The translations under genes were made by a program, and so were the position numbers. DNA of 64,000 nt from positions 1 to 64,000 of the forward strand of contig NZ_JABGCI010000013.1 in NCBI RefSeq assembly GCF_019799905.1, written 5' to 3'. Shown here piece by piece: positions 54,818 to 63,971 of this stretch (within the stretch, counting starts at the first letter, position 1; each line of letters opens with the position of its first letter). This DNA comes from Trujillonella endophytica (GTDB taxonomy: Bacteria > Actinomycetota > Actinomycetes > Mycobacteriales > Geodermatophilaceae). The notes under the pieces are model-generated. The model saw only the letters and a list, made by a program, of their open reading frames with translations. It was not told where the DNA came from and searched no databases.

Positions 54818-55375
54818 GTGCGCTGTCCCTTCTGCCACAACCCGGACAGTCGGGTCATCGAGACCCGCGAGGCCGAGGAGGGCGCGACGACGCGCCGCCG
54901 CCGGTCCTGTCCCGCCTGTGGGCGCCGCTTCACCACGGTGGAGGAGGCGGTGCTCGCCGTCGTCAAGCGCAGCGGGGTGAGCGAGCCGTTCAACCGCAGC
55001 AAGGTCGTCGCCGGGGTGCGCCGGGCCTGCCAGGGCCGGCCGGTCGACGAGGACCAGCTGCAGAAGCTCGCCCAGCAGGTGGAGGACGCGATCCGGGCGA
55101 CCGGCGCGGCCGAGGTGCCCGCCCACGAGGTGGGGCTGGCGATCCTGCGACCACTGCGGGAGCTCGACGAGGTCGCCTACCTGCGCTTCGCCAGCGTCTA
55201 CCGGGCCTTCACCTCGCTCGAGGACTTCGAGAAGGAGATCAGCGAGCTCCGGGCCCGGCACCTGACCGCCGGGACCCTGCCGCTGCCCGGCATGCAGCCG
55301 GAGCAGCCCGTCGGCCGCCGGCGGGGTGGGAGCCGCAGCCAGAACACGTCCGACGGCACGGCCGCCGTCCCCTGA
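54818..55375 (+). CDS. nrdR: Transcriptional repressor NrdR
   Basis: NrdR senses ATP/dATP and represses ribonucleotide-reductase genes. The 185-residue protein has the zinc ribbon (Cys3, Cys6, Cys31, Cys34) and the ATP-cone domain (residues ~45-140: VVKRSGVSEPFNRSKVVAGV partly given). It ends in a 35-residue basic/proline-rich tail longer than usual. GTG at 54818 is needed to keep CPFC at the N terminus and has GGAGGGGG upstream. nrdJ follows 90 bp later, the classic target, and NrdR-type boxes lie ahead of nrdR. Confidence 0.94.
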   Translation: MRCPFCHNPDSRVIETREAEEGATTRRRRSCPACGRRFTTVEEAVLAVVKRSGVSEPFNRSKVVAGVRRACQGRPVDEDQLQKLAQQVEDAIRATGAAEVPAHEVGLAILRPLRELDEVAYLRFASVYRAFTSLEDFEKEISELRARHLTAGTLPLPGMQPEQPVGRRRGGSRSQNTSDGTAAVP

Positions 55376-55465
55376 GAACTGTCAGTACCACCCGCTAGAA
55401 CAGAGTGCGGCTCCCTTCCCAAGCCGCCGCCTCACCAGCACAGCCACAACCAGAGGGAGAGCTCA

Positions 55466-58336
55466 GTGACCGAGACCGAGGACCGCCTGTCGGGCCGCAC
55501 GCGTCGCGCTGCCAAGGCGCCGGCGCGGGGGAAGGGGCTGAAGGTCAAGCGGGTCTTCACGACCCCCGGGGTGCACCCGTACGACGAGGTGACCTGGGAG
55601 CGTCGTGACGTCGTCATGACCAACTGGCGGGACGGCTCGATCAACTTCGAGCAGCGCGGCGTGGAGTTCCCCGCCGAGTGGAGCATCAACGCCACCAACA
55701 TCGTCACCACGAAGTACTTCCGCGGCGCCGTCGGCACCCCGCAGCGCGAGACCAGCCTCCGCCAGCTCATCGACCGGGTGGTGCTCACCTACGGCGCCGC
55801 CGGTCGCGAGCACGGCTACTTCGCCACCGAGGGCGACGCCGAGGTCTTCGAGCACGAGCTGGCCTGGATGCTGCTGCACCAGTACTTCAGCTTCAACAGC
55901 CCCGTCTGGTTCAACGTCGGCACGAGCGCGCCGCAGCAGGTCAGCGCCTGCTTCATCCTCGCCGTCGACGACGAGATGGACTCGATCCTCAACTGGTACC
56001 GCGAGGAGGGGCTGATCTTCAAGGGCGGCTCCGGCGCCGGCCTGAACCTCTCCCGCATCCGCTCCTCCAAGGAGCTGCTGTCCTCCGGCGGCACCGCCTC
56101 GGGCCCCGTCAGCTTCATGCGCGGGGCCGACGCCTCGGCCGGCACCATCAAGTCCGGTGGCGCCACCCGCCGCGCCGCGAAGATGGTCGTCCTCGACATC
56201 GACCACCCCGACATCGAGGAGTTCATCGAGACCAAGGCGCGCGAGGAGGACAAGATCCGCGCGCTGCGCGACGCCGGGTACGACATGGACCTCGGTGGCC
56301 GGGACATCACCAGCGTCCAGTACCAGAACGCCAACAACTCGGTCCGCGTCTCCGACGAGTTCATGCGTGCGGTCGAGGAGGGCACCGACTTCGGGCTGCG
56401 GGCCCGCATGGACGGGTCGGTCCTCGAGACCGTCGACGCCAAGGCGCTGTTCCGCAAGGTCACCCAGGCGGCCTGGGAGTGCGCCGACCCGGGCATCCAG
56501 TACGACGACACGATCAACGACTGGCACACCAACCCCGAGACGGGCCGGATCAACGCGTCCAACCCGTGCTCGGAGTACATGAGCCTCGACAACAGCTCGT
56601 GCAACCTGGCGTCGCTGAACCTCATGAAGTTCCTGAAGGACGACGGCACCTTCGACTCCCGGAACTTCGTCAAGGCCGTCGAGCTGATCATCACGGCGAT
56701 GGACATCTCGATCTGCTTCGCCGACTTCCCGACCGAGCCGATCGGCGAGACCACCCGCGCCTACCGGCAGCTGGGCATCGGCTACGCCAACCTCGGTGCG
56801 CTGCTCATGGCCACCGGACACGCGTACGACTCCCGCGGCGGGCAGACGCTGGCCGCGGCGATCACCTCGCTGATGACCGGCACCGCCTACCGCCGCTCGG
56901 CCGAGCTGGCCGGCATCGTCGGCGCCTACGACGGCTTCGCCCGCAACGCCGACGCCCACGCCCGGGTGATGCGCAAGCACGCCGCGGCCAACGACGCCAT
57001 CCGCCCGGTCGGTGCCGACGACGCCGACGTGCTCAAGGTCGCGACCGCCCAGTGGCAGGAGTGCCTGGAGATCGGCGCGGACAACGGCTGGCGCAACGCG
57101 CAGGCCTCCGTCCTGGCCCCCACCGGGACCATCGGCTTCATGATGGACTGCGACACGACCGGCATCGAGCCGGACTTCTCGCTGGTCAAGTTCAAGAAGC
57201 TGGTCGGCGGCGGCTCCATGCAGATCGTCAACCAGACCGTGCCGCGGGCGCTGCGCAGCCTGGGCTACCAGGACGAGCAGGTCGAGGCGATCGTCGAGTT
57301 CATCGCCGAGCACGGCCACGTCGTCAACGCCCCGAGCCTGCGCCCGGAGCACTACGAGGTCTTCGACTGCGCGATGGGCGAGCGGGCCATCTCCCCGATG
57401 GGCCACGTCCGGATGATGGCCGCGGTGCAGCCGTTCATCTCCGGCGCCATCAGCAAGACGGTCAACATGCCGGAGACGGCGACCGTCGAGGACGTCGAGA
57501 ACATCTACTTCCAGGGCTGGAAGCTCGGCCTCAAGGCGCTGGCGATCTACCGCGACAACTGCAAGGTCGGCCAGCCGCTGTCCGGCGGCAAGGGCAAGAA
57601 CGACGGCACCAAGGACGAGGCGGCGCCGGTCGAGGCCGCTCCGGTCGCCGGCGCGATGTCGCACCCCGTGCGCAAGCGGCTGCCCAAGAAGCGCACCAGC
57701 ATGACGACGTCGTTCAGCGTGGCCGGCGCCGAGGGCTACATGACCGCCGGCATGTACGAGGACGGCAGCCTCGGCGAGGTCTTCCTCAAGCTGGGCAAGC
57801 AGGGCTCGACCCTGGCCGGTGTCATGGACGCCTTCTCGATCGGCATCTCGATCGCGCTGCAGCACGGTGTGCCGCTGGAGACCTACATCCAGAAGTTCAC
57901 CAACATGCGCTTCGAGCCGGCCGGCATGACCGACGACCCGGACATCCGGATCGCCCAGTCGGTGATGGACTACATCTTCCGGCGCCTGGCCCTGGACCAC
58001 CTGTCGGTGGACAAGCGCGCGAACCTCGGCATCTTCAGCGCCGAGGAGCGGGCTGCCCAGGTGTCGGGCTACGACACCCCCGCCTCGACCGCCGCGGTGG
58101 TCGAGGAGGAGGAGGTCGACGTCGAGGCCCTGCGCGGCTCGGTGCCCACCGAGGCGCCCGCCAAGCCGGAGGCCAAGAAGGACATCAAGGAGGCCCACAG
58201 CTCCGCCGAGCTGCTGGAGCTGGTGACCGGGACCGCCACCGACGCGCCGCTGTGCATGACCTGCGGCACGAAGATGCGCCCGGCCGGCAGCTGCTACGTC
58301 TGCGAGGGCTGCGGCTCCACCAGCGGCTGCAGCTGA
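55466..58336 (+). CDS. nrdJ: Adenosylcobalamin-dependent (class II) ribonucleotide reductase
   Basis: It reduces ribonucleotides to deoxyribonucleotides with a B12-derived radical, independent of oxygen. The 956-residue length is typical. Signatures include the NPCSEYMSLDNSSCNLASLNL-type active-site stretch (partly given, near residue ~370) and the FNSPVWFN segment near residue 145. Also visible are the PTGTIGFMMDCDTTGIEPD catalytic loop (partly given), and a C-terminal zinc-ribbon-like tail with paired cysteines (CMTCG, CYVCEGCG) that re-reduces the active site. GTG at 55466 has GAGGGAGAG upstream. No cobalamin riboswitch is seen in the 90-bp gap from nrdR. Confidence 0.96.
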   Translation: MTETEDRLSGRTRRAAKAPARGKGLKVKRVFTTPGVHPYDEVTWERRDVVMTNWRDGSINFEQRGVEFPAEWSINATNIVTTKYFRGAVGTPQRETSLRQLIDRVVLTYGAAGREHGYFATEGDAEVFEHELAWMLLHQYFSFNSPVWFNVGTSAPQQVSACFILAVDDEMDSILNWYREEGLIFKGGSGAGLNLSRIRSSKELLSSGGTASGPVSFMRGADASAGTIKSGGATRRAAKMVVLDIDHPDIEEFIETKAREEDKIRALRDAGYDMDLGGRDITSVQYQNANNSVRVSDEFMRAVEEGTDFGLRARMDGSVLETVDAKALFRKVTQAAWECADPGIQYDDTINDWHTNPETGRINASNPCSEYMSLDNSSCNLASLNLMKFLKDDGTFDSRNFVKAVELIITAMDISICFADFPTEPIGETTRAYRQLGIGYANLGALLMATGHAYDSRGGQTLAAAITSLMTGTAYRRSAELAGIVGAYDGFARNADAHARVMRKHAAANDAIRPVGADDADVLKVATAQWQECLEIGADNGWRNAQASVLAPTGTIGFMMDCDTTGIEPDFSLVKFKKLVGGGSMQIVNQTVPRALRSLGYQDEQVEAIVEFIAEHGHVVNAPSLRPEHYEVFDCAMGERAISPMGHVRMMAAVQPFISGAISKTVNMPETATVEDVENIYFQGWKLGLKALAIYRDNCKVGQPLSGGKGKNDGTKDEAAPVEAAPVAGAMSHPVRKRLPKKRTSMTTSFSVAGAEGYMTAGMYEDGSLGEVFLKLGKQGSTLAGVMDAFSIGISIALQHGVPLETYIQKFTNMRFEPAGMTDDPDIRIAQSVMDYIFRRLALDHLSVDKRANLGIFSAEERAAQVSGYDTPASTAAVVEEEEVDVEALRGSVPTEAPAKPEAKKDIKEAHSSAELLELVTGTATDAPLCMTCGTKMRPAGSCYVCEGCGSTSGCS

Positions 58337-58353
58337 TCGGTAGGTGAGGCCGT

Positions 58354-58394
58354 CGACGGTGGCGGAGCGGAGATCCTCCGCTCCGCCACCGTCG
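58354..58394. terminator. Bidirectional terminator between nrdJ and vanY-like gene
   Basis: A 19-bp perfect stem (58354-58372 with 58376-58394) closes a 3-nt ATC loop in the 67-bp convergent gap. Confidence 0.88.
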
Positions 58395-58403
58395 TCGTTC
58401 CGG

Positions 58404-59036
58404 TCACCGCTGCATCCGCGGATCGTGCGTGGGGTCGGCGTACATGGGTGGGCACCCCCGCTCGACCGCCTCGGGGCGCAGTTCGTGGTGCCACGGCTCG
58501 TTGGCGTAGATCTGGCACAGCCCGTACTCGTCGCCGTGCACCGACAGCCACGCGGTGGCCGCGAAGGGCCCGATGTCGACGGCGTCCCCGGAGACGTGGG
58601 CGGACCTCTCGCGGGTGGCGACCCACCGGGCGGCCGCCTCGACGGAGCCGTACTCGGCCACCGCCTCGCGGAGGAGCTGGTCCTGGTACTCCGCGGACCG
58701 CCAGCCGCTGGTGACGGAGAACTCGACGCCGTCGTCGGCGGCTTCCCTCGCCGCTGCGCGCAGGGCCCGGAGCAGCTCGGGATCGAGCCGGGCCACGCCG
58801 GGATACGCGTCGTCGAAGACGGTCACGCCGGCCGGGAGCACGCCGTCGTCCACGGTGACCTGACCGTCGGCCCCGGCCGCCGCCCCTCCGGGACCGTCGA
58901 GGAACGCGCCGACCGACGACGTCGCCGACGGGGAGAGCAGGGTCCCGGCGACCGCCGCGGTGAGACAGGCGAGGCCGACGGCGGTGCGCCTGGCCGTCCT
59001 GCGGGGCCTCGATCGTGCTGCTGTCGTTCGCCTCAT
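58404..59036 (-). CDS. VanY-like D-alanyl-D-alanine carboxypeptidase
   Basis: The 210-residue protein has a signal peptide or N-terminal anchor (basic residues 1-17, then GLACLTAAVAGTLLSP) and an M15B carboxypeptidase domain. Zinc ligands are His147 and Asp154 in SAHVSGDAVD and His183 in EPWHHE, with Glu180 as the likely base. It trims the terminal D-Ala of peptidoglycan stem peptides outside the membrane. The gene is divergent from a VanR/VanS-like two-component system, which suggests control by cell-wall signals. ATG at 59036 is the only credible start. Confidence 0.85.
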   Translation of the reverse strand: MRRTTAARSRPRRTARRTAVGLACLTAAVAGTLLSPSATSSVGAFLDGPGGAAAGADGQVTVDDGVLPAGVTVFDDAYPGVARLDPELLRALRAAAREAADDGVEFSVTSGWRSAEYQDQLLREAVAEYGSVEAAARWVATRERSAHVSGDAVDIGPFAATAWLSVHGDEYGLCQIYANEPWHHELRPEAVERGCPPMYADPTHDPRMQR

Positions 59037-59122
59037 GGCGTCAGTGCAGGCGGCGCGCCGTTGCCGGCACGTATGGCGTTGTCGTTACGCCCGCGATAGG
59101 TCCGGGCTCGTAGCCTCGCGGC

Positions 59123-59818
59123 GTGCGCGTGCTGGTCGTCGAGGACGAGCCCTACATGGCAGAGGCCATCCGCGACGGGCTGCGCCTGGAGGCGATCGCA
59201 GCCGACCTCGCGGGGGACGGCGACACCGCCCTGGAGATGCTGAGCGTCAACACCTACGACATCGCCGTCCTCGACCGCGACGTCCCCGGGACCTCCGGCG
59301 ACGCCATCGCCCAGCGGATCGTCGCCTCGGGCAGCGGCATGCCGATCCTGATGCTCACCGCTGCCGACCGGCTCGACGACAAGGCCTCCGGGTTCGAGCT
59401 CGGCGCCGACGACTACCTCACGAAGCCGTTCGACCTGCGGGAGCTGGTGCTCAGGCTCCGGGCCCTCGACCGCCGCCGCGCGCACAACCGGCCGCCCGTG
59501 CGGCAGATCGCGGGCCTGCGGCTGGACCCGTTCCGCCGCGAGGTCCACCGGGACGGCCGGTACGTCGCACTGACCAGGAAGCAGTTCGCCGTGCTCGACG
59601 TCCTCGTCGCCGCCGAGGGCGGGGTGGTCAGCGCCGAGGAACTCCTCGAACGGGCATGGGACGAGAACGCCGACCCGTTCACCAACGCCGTGCGCATCAC
59701 CGTCTCGGCACTGCGCAAGCGGCTCGGCGACCCCTGGGTCATCGCCACCGTGGCCGGCGTCGGCTACCGCATCGACACGGCCGCAGGCGCCCGGGGCGAG
59801 GCGGGCGAGGGTGGATAG
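59123..59818 (+). CDS. OmpR/VanR-family response regulator
   Basis: The 231-residue regulator has a receiver domain with the phosphoacceptor Asp51 (AVLDRDVPG) and Lys101 (TKPF), and a C-terminal winged helix (residues ~125-220: TRKQFAVLDVLVA, then RITVSALRKRLGDPWVIATVAGVGYRI partly given). TAGCCT lies exactly 6 nt before the GTG (59111-59116), a leaderless signature. It overlaps the kinase gene by 8 bp. It is divergent from the VanY-like gene, its probable target, with 86 bp between starts. Confidence 0.9.
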   Translation: MRVLVVEDEPYMAEAIRDGLRLEAIAADLAGDGDTALEMLSVNTYDIAVLDRDVPGTSGDAIAQRIVASGSGMPILMLTAADRLDDKASGFELGADDYLTKPFDLRELVLRLRALDRRRAHNRPPVRQIAGLRLDPFRREVHRDGRYVALTRKQFAVLDVLVAAEGGVVSAEELLERAWDENADPFTNAVRITVSALRKRLGDPWVIATVAGVGYRIDTAAGARGEAGEGG

Positions 59819-60983
59819 GGCGCCCGGTCCGAGCGTCCGCCTCAGGCTCACCCTCAGCTACGCCGGGTTCCTCCTGCTCGCCGGTGCCCTGCTGCTCGCG
59901 GCCGTGTGGGTGTTCCTGCTGCGCTACGTCCCCGAGGTGACCACCACCGCGGGCGTCTCCCAGCCCGGCACCGGCGGCCGCCCGCCGAGCCCCGGGTTGT
60001 TCATCCCGAACCGGTCCGACCTCCTGGACGCCTTCGTCCCGAAGGCGACCGCAGCGATGGCGTTCCTGCTGGTGTTCGGCCTCCTCGGCGGATGGCTCCT
60101 CGCCGGCCGCATGCTCGCCCCCGTGAGCCGCATCGCCGACGCCACCCGCATGGCCGCGAGCGGATCCCTGGCCCACCGGATCCGGCTGGAAGGCCGCAGG
60201 GACGAGTTCCGCGAGCTCGCCGACGCCTTCGACACCATGCTCGCCCGGCTCGAGGCCCACGTCGCCGAGCAGCGGAGGTTCGCCGCCAACGCCTCCCACG
60301 AGCTGCGCACCCCGCTGGCGATCACGCAGACCCTCCTCGACGTCGCCCGCGACGACCCGGACCGCGACGTCGGTGAGCTCGTCGAACGCCTCCACCACGT
60401 CAACGCCCGGGCGATCGACCTCACCGAGGCCCTGCTCGTGCTCAGCCGCGCCGACCAGCAGTCGTTCACCCGGGAGCCCGTCGACCTGTCCCTCGTCGCG
60501 GAGGAGGCCACGGAGACGCTGCTCCCGCTCGCGGAGGCACGCGGCCTCACCGTCGAGACCTCCGGCGACGTCAGCCCCACCAGCGGCTCGCCCGCGCTGC
60601 TGCTGCAGATGACCACGAACCTCCTGCACAACGCCGTCGTCCACAACGTCCCCGGGGGAACCGTCCGGGTGACCACGGCCGGCCACCCCGGGTCCGTCGC
60701 GCTCACCGTCGAGAACACCGGCGCCGAGCTCACGCCGGCGCTGGTCTCGACACTGACCGAACCGTTCCAGCGCGGCAGCGAGCGCATCCGCGGGGACCAC
60801 GCAGGCGTCGGCCTCGGTCTGGCGATCGTGCAGAGCATCACGCGGGCCCATGACGGGACACTCACCACCACCCCGCGCCCCGGCGGCGGGCTCTGCGTCA
60901 CGGTGCGCCTGCCGGCCGCCCTCGGTGCGCCGGAGGTGCCTCCGCCGTCGTCGGCCGGCTCGGCGGGCACGATGCGGACATGA
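59811..60983 (+). CDS. Sensor histidine kinase (VanS-like)
   Basis: The 390-residue kinase has two membrane helices (about residues 17-38 and 82-98) flanking a ~40-residue external loop. A HAMP linker follows (MLAPVSRIADATRMAASGSL, partly given), then the phosphoacceptor His163 (NASHELRTP) and the ATPase domain with N box NLLHNAVVHN and G box GVGLGLAIVQ. The short sensor loop suggests it senses signals in or near the membrane. GTG at 59811 overlaps the regulator's 3' end. It probably controls the divergent VanY-like gene. Confidence 0.9.
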   Translation: MDRAPGPSVRLRLTLSYAGFLLLAGALLLAAVWVFLLRYVPEVTTTAGVSQPGTGGRPPSPGLFIPNRSDLLDAFVPKATAAMAFLLVFGLLGGWLLAGRMLAPVSRIADATRMAASGSLAHRIRLEGRRDEFRELADAFDTMLARLEAHVAEQRRFAANASHELRTPLAITQTLLDVARDDPDRDVGELVERLHHVNARAIDLTEALLVLSRADQQSFTREPVDLSLVAEEATETLLPLAEARGLTVETSGDVSPTSGSPALLLQMTTNLLHNAVVHNVPGGTVRVTTAGHPGSVALTVENTGAELTPALVSTLTEPFQRGSERIRGDHAGVGLGLAIVQSITRAHDGTLTTTPRPGGGLCVTVRLPAALGAPEVPPPSSAGSAGTMRT

Positions 60984-61017
60984 CCGCCGAGGCCGCACGT
61001 CCAGGGAGGACCGGCCG

Positions 61018-61401
61018 GTGAGCACCCCGGGGGAGACCCGGCCGGAGGACGCGGGGGACCTGATCCGGAGGCTCCACGAGCGCTACCAGGCCCGGGACTG
61101 GTCCGCCGCCGAGGCGCTGCTCCACCCGGACGTGCAGCTGCGGATGCCGGCCACCGCCGAGGTGTTCACCGGGAGGGACCGCGTCCTCGCCCTCCAGGTG
61201 GACTACCCCGAGCCGTGGGGGGAGCTGCGCGTGCTGCGGGTCGTGGACGGCGGTCCCTGCGTCGCGGCCGTCGAGGTCGAGGTCGCCGCGCCGGACCAGG
61301 TGTTCCGCTGCGCGGGCTTCTGGGAGACCCGCGAGGGACTCCTGTACCGCGGCACCGAGTACTGGGTGACCGTCGGGGGCGACGAGCCCGGCCCGCGGTG
61401 A
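61018..61401 (+). CDS. SnoaL/NTF2-like small protein
   Basis: The 127-residue protein looks like a SnoaL/NTF2 cone fold: an N-terminal helix (LIRRLHERYQARDWSAAEALL, partly given), the LHPDVQLRMP strand, the EVFTGRDRVLALQVDYPEPWG segment (partly given), and C-terminal strands ending EYWVTVGG. Such proteins are small enzymes or ligand binders; no function can be assigned. GTG at 61018 has GGGAGGA about 8 nt upstream. It starts 34 bp after the kinase gene and may be co-transcribed with it. Confidence 0.75.
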   Translation: MSTPGETRPEDAGDLIRRLHERYQARDWSAAEALLHPDVQLRMPATAEVFTGRDRVLALQVDYPEPWGELRVLRVVDGGPCVAAVEVEVAAPDQVFRCAGFWETREGLLYRGTEYWVTVGGDEPGPR

Positions 61402-61509
61402 CCGGCCCGGCGGGGTCCCGCCGTCGTTTGACGCGCTCCCGCAGCGGCTAGGGGCCCACGGCGCCGCACGGTCGTCGGCGCGTACGGCGACGGACGAACG
61501 AGGAGCTGC

Positions 61510-62268
61510 ATGCCTGCGAACCCGGGCCCGAGCACGCTGTGGCTGGTCCGGCACGGGGAGAGCCAGGGCAACGTCGCCGACGCCGCCGCCGGGCAGACCG
61601 GCGCGGCGCGGCTGGAGCTCGACGTCCGGGACCCCGACGTCCCGCTGTCGGACACCGGCCGCGGCCAGGCCGAGGCGGTGGGCACCTGGCTGCGCGGGCT
61701 GCCCGCCGACCAGCGGCCCACCGTGCTGCTGAGCTCGCCGTTCACCCGGGCGGCCGACACGCTGCGGACCGCGGTGTCCGCGGCGGGGCTCGACCTGCCG
61801 GTGCGCTACGACGAGCGGCTCCGGGAGCGGGACTTCGGCGCCTTCGACGGGATGACCGGCGCCGGCATCCGCGCCGAGTACCCGGACGAGGCCCGGCGGC
61901 GCGACCTGCTCGGCAAGTTCTACTACCGGCCGCCGGGCGGCGAGAGCTGGGCCGACGTCGCGCTCCGGATCCGCAGCGTGCTGCTCGCCGCGGAGCTGCA
62001 CTGGCCCGGCGAGCGGCTGCTGATCACGTCGCACCAGGCCGTGATCATGGTCTTCCGCTACGTCCTCGAGGAGCTCAGCGAGAAGGAGCTCCTGGATCTC
62101 GACAAGCGCGACCCGATCGCCAACTGCTCGGTGACCCGGTACGAGGCCGGCCCGGACGGCGCCCTGCGGCTCGCCGAGGCCAACGCCGTCGACCACCTCA
62201 CCCGCGCCGAGGAACCCGTGACCGAGGAGGAGCCCGTGACCGGGGAACCCGGTGTCAGCCGTGCCTGA
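61510..62268 (+). CDS. Histidine-phosphatase-superfamily protein
   Basis: This 252-residue protein has the phosphoglycerate-mutase-like RHGE motif (Arg14-His15-Gly16-Glu17), a second arginine near residue 80 (SSPFTRAADT), a glutamate in ERDFGAFDG, and a second histidine in LLITSHQAV. It removes phosphate from small molecules or proteins; the substrate is unknown. ATG at 61510 has AGGAG 5 nt upstream. It overlaps the NnrD-like gene by 17 bp. Confidence 0.87.
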   Translation: MPANPGPSTLWLVRHGESQGNVADAAAGQTGAARLELDVRDPDVPLSDTGRGQAEAVGTWLRGLPADQRPTVLLSSPFTRAADTLRTAVSAAGLDLPVRYDERLRERDFGAFDGMTGAGIRAEYPDEARRRDLLGKFYYRPPGGESWADVALRIRSVLLAAELHWPGERLLITSHQAVIMVFRYVLEELSEKELLDLDKRDPIANCSVTRYEAGPDGALRLAEANAVDHLTRAEEPVTEEEPVTGEPGVSRA

Positions 62269-63145
62269 CCGCGACCACGAGCTGGTCACCCCGCAGCTGC
62301 TGCGCTCCTGGCGGCTGCCCTCGCCGACCGGCGGCAAGGAGTCCCGCGGCCGGATCCTCATCGTCGGCGGCAGCGCCGAGGTCCCCGGCGCTGTCCTGCT
62401 CGCAGCCGAGGCGGCGATGCGCGCGGGGGCCGGCAAGCTCCAGGTGGCGACGGCGGCCAGCGTCGCCAGCATCCTGTCGGTCGCCCTGCCCGAGGCGCTC
62501 GTCCGCGGGCTGGAGGAGACGCCCGGCGGCGCCCTCGCCGCGGACGGCGTCGACCGCCTGGAGGGACTGGCCGAGGGCGCCTCCGCCGTCCTCATCGGGC
62601 CGGGCATGACCGACGTCGAGGAGGCCCAGCGCCTCACCGACCGGCTGCTGCCCACGCTGGAGTGCCCGGTGGTGCTCGACGCCCTCGGCATCGCCAGCGT
62701 GACCGCCGACCCCGGCTGCCTGGGGCGGCTGCAGGGGCGGGCCGTGCTCACCCCCAACCCCAGCGAGCTGGCCCTCACGCTGCACCGGGACGCCGACGAG
62801 GTCTCCGACGACCTGGCCGGGGCGGCGCTCGACCTGGCCAGGCAGACCGGGGTCACCGTCGCGGTGGGCGGCGTCGTCTCCTGGGTCGCCTCGCCCTCCG
62901 GTGCCCTCTGGCGCGACGAGAGCGGCGGCGCCGGGCTGGGGGTCTCCGGCTCCGGTGACGTCCGCGCCGGCGTGACCGCCGGGCTGCTGGCGCGGGGCGC
63001 CGAGCCGGACCAGGCGGCCGTCTGGGCCGCCCACCTGCACGGCCGGGCGGGGGAGCGCCTGGCCGCGGCCATCGGCGGCCTCGGCTTCCTCGCCCGCGAG
63101 CTGCCGGCCGAGATCCCGCGCGTGCAGGCCGAGATCGAGATCTGA
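62252..63145 (+). CDS. nnrD: ADP-dependent NAD(P)H-hydrate dehydratase
   Basis: It repairs damaged NADHX/NADPHX back to NAD(P)H using ADP. The 297-residue protein has the ribokinase-like fold with the N-terminal GRILIVGGSAEVPGA, LTPNPSELA, and the catalytic GSGD (233-236). The epimerase half (NnrE) found fused in many bacteria is not present. GTG at 62252 lies inside the phosphatase gene (17-bp overlap); a second in-frame GTG lies three codons later. Convergent with the YciI-like gene, 8 bp apart. Confidence 0.9.
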   Translation: MSAVPDRDHELVTPQLLRSWRLPSPTGGKESRGRILIVGGSAEVPGAVLLAAEAAMRAGAGKLQVATAASVASILSVALPEALVRGLEETPGGALAADGVDRLEGLAEGASAVLIGPGMTDVEEAQRLTDRLLPTLECPVVLDALGIASVTADPGCLGRLQGRAVLTPNPSELALTLHRDADEVSDDLAGAALDLARQTGVTVAVGGVVSWVASPSGALWRDESGGAGLGVSGSGDVRAGVTAGLLARGAEPDQAAVWAAHLHGRAGERLAAAIGGLGFLARELPAEIPRVQAEIEI

Positions 63146-63153
63146 CCCCCCGC

Positions 63154-63471
63154 CTACGCCGCCGCGAAGGGCCGCACGAAGGCCGAGATCATCGGGTGCA
63201 GCTCCGCGGTCAGCGTCCCCGAGGTGACGGCCGGGTCGCCCTCCCGCACCCGCTCGGCGTCGGCCGGGTCGTCGACCTCGAGGACGCCGAGCCCCCACGC
63301 GCCGGTGGGCTCGGCGACCGGGCCGAACACCACCGCGGTGCCGCGGGCGAGCAGGCCGTCCCAGTAGTCGCCGTGCGCCTGCATGACCGCGGCCTCCGCC
63401 GGGCTCATCGTGGAGGCGAAGTCCGGCCGCGGGGGCAGGAGCTTGTAGAGGAAGTACTGCTTGTCGCTCAT
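63154..63471 (-). CDS. YciI-like protein
   Basis: The 105-residue protein matches the YciI/DGPF ferredoxin-like fold family: KQYFLYKLLPPRPDF at the start, MQAHGDYWDGLLARGTAVVFGPV (partly given) in the middle, and GVLEVDDPADAERV. Family roles are mostly unknown; some act as small lyases or accessory domains. ATG at 63471 overlaps the upstream SRPBCC gene's stop (ATGA), so the two are coupled. Confidence 0.88.
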   Translation of the reverse strand: MSDKQYFLYKLLPPRPDFASTMSPAEAAVMQAHGDYWDGLLARGTAVVFGPVAEPTGAWGLGVLEVDDPADAERVREGDPAVTSGTLTAELHPMISAFVRPFAAA

Positions 63472-63971
63472 CGGGGGTCCTCGGGAGGGGTGTCGGGCGG
63501 CGCACCGAGGGTGGCCGCGAAGGAGCCGAGGATGGTCGCCCACCCCCGGGTGAAGGAGCCGCCGGCGTAGCCGCCCGGGAGGGCGCAGTCGTCGGTCAGC
63601 TCGGCGTCGCTCAGCGCCTCCCAGCCGCGGTGCTCGACCGCGACGAGGGTGCGGGCGGCGCCCAAGGCGGTGAAGGTCAGCTCGACCTCGGTCGCGGTCC
63701 CGGTGACCAGCCAGCTCATCGCGAACCGGTGCGGCGGCTCCCAGGTGCGCACGGTGCCCCAGTCGACGGTGCTGCCGTCGTCCCAGGTCTCGTAGACGCG
63801 GCCGCCGGGACGCTGCTCGAACGTCACGTCCCGGACCCGCCCGCCGCCGGCGGAGAACGGCTCCACCGGCCACCAGGCGCCCATCGTCGCCACGAACACC
63901 TCGAAGGTGTGCGCGCGGTCGCTGGCGACCACGGTCGACTGGCGGATCGGCGGCCGGCGCAGCGGCAGCAC
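63468..63971 (-). CDS. SRPBCC (AHSA1-like) domain protein
   Basis: This 167-residue START-like protein has the AHSA1 pattern: an early strand with ASDRAHTFEVFVA, the GGRVYETWDDGSTVDWGTV strand pair (partly given), W-EPPHRFAMSW, and a C-terminal helix SFTRGWATILGSFAATLGA (partly given). It binds hydrophobic ligands; the role is unknown. Paired with the YciI-like gene through an ATGA overlap; such pairs are common. The start GTG at 63971 is near the window edge; a purine-rich GGGAGGGAG lies ~15 nt upstream, so a slightly different start is possible. Confidence 0.85.
   Translation of the reverse strand: MLPLRRPPIRQSTVVASDRAHTFEVFVATMGAWWPVEPFSAGGGRVRDVTFEQRPGGRVYETWDDGSTVDWGTVRTWEPPHRFAMSWLVTGTATEVELTFTALGAARTLVAVEHRGWEALSDAELTDDCALPGGYAGGSFTRGWATILGSFAATLGAPPDTPPEDPR

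Noticed and set aside
55376..55465. Cobalamin riboswitch before the B12-dependent reductase
   Set aside because: The 90-bp gap lacks a B12-box-like segment and is too short for the full element; the class II enzyme is not usually controlled this way.
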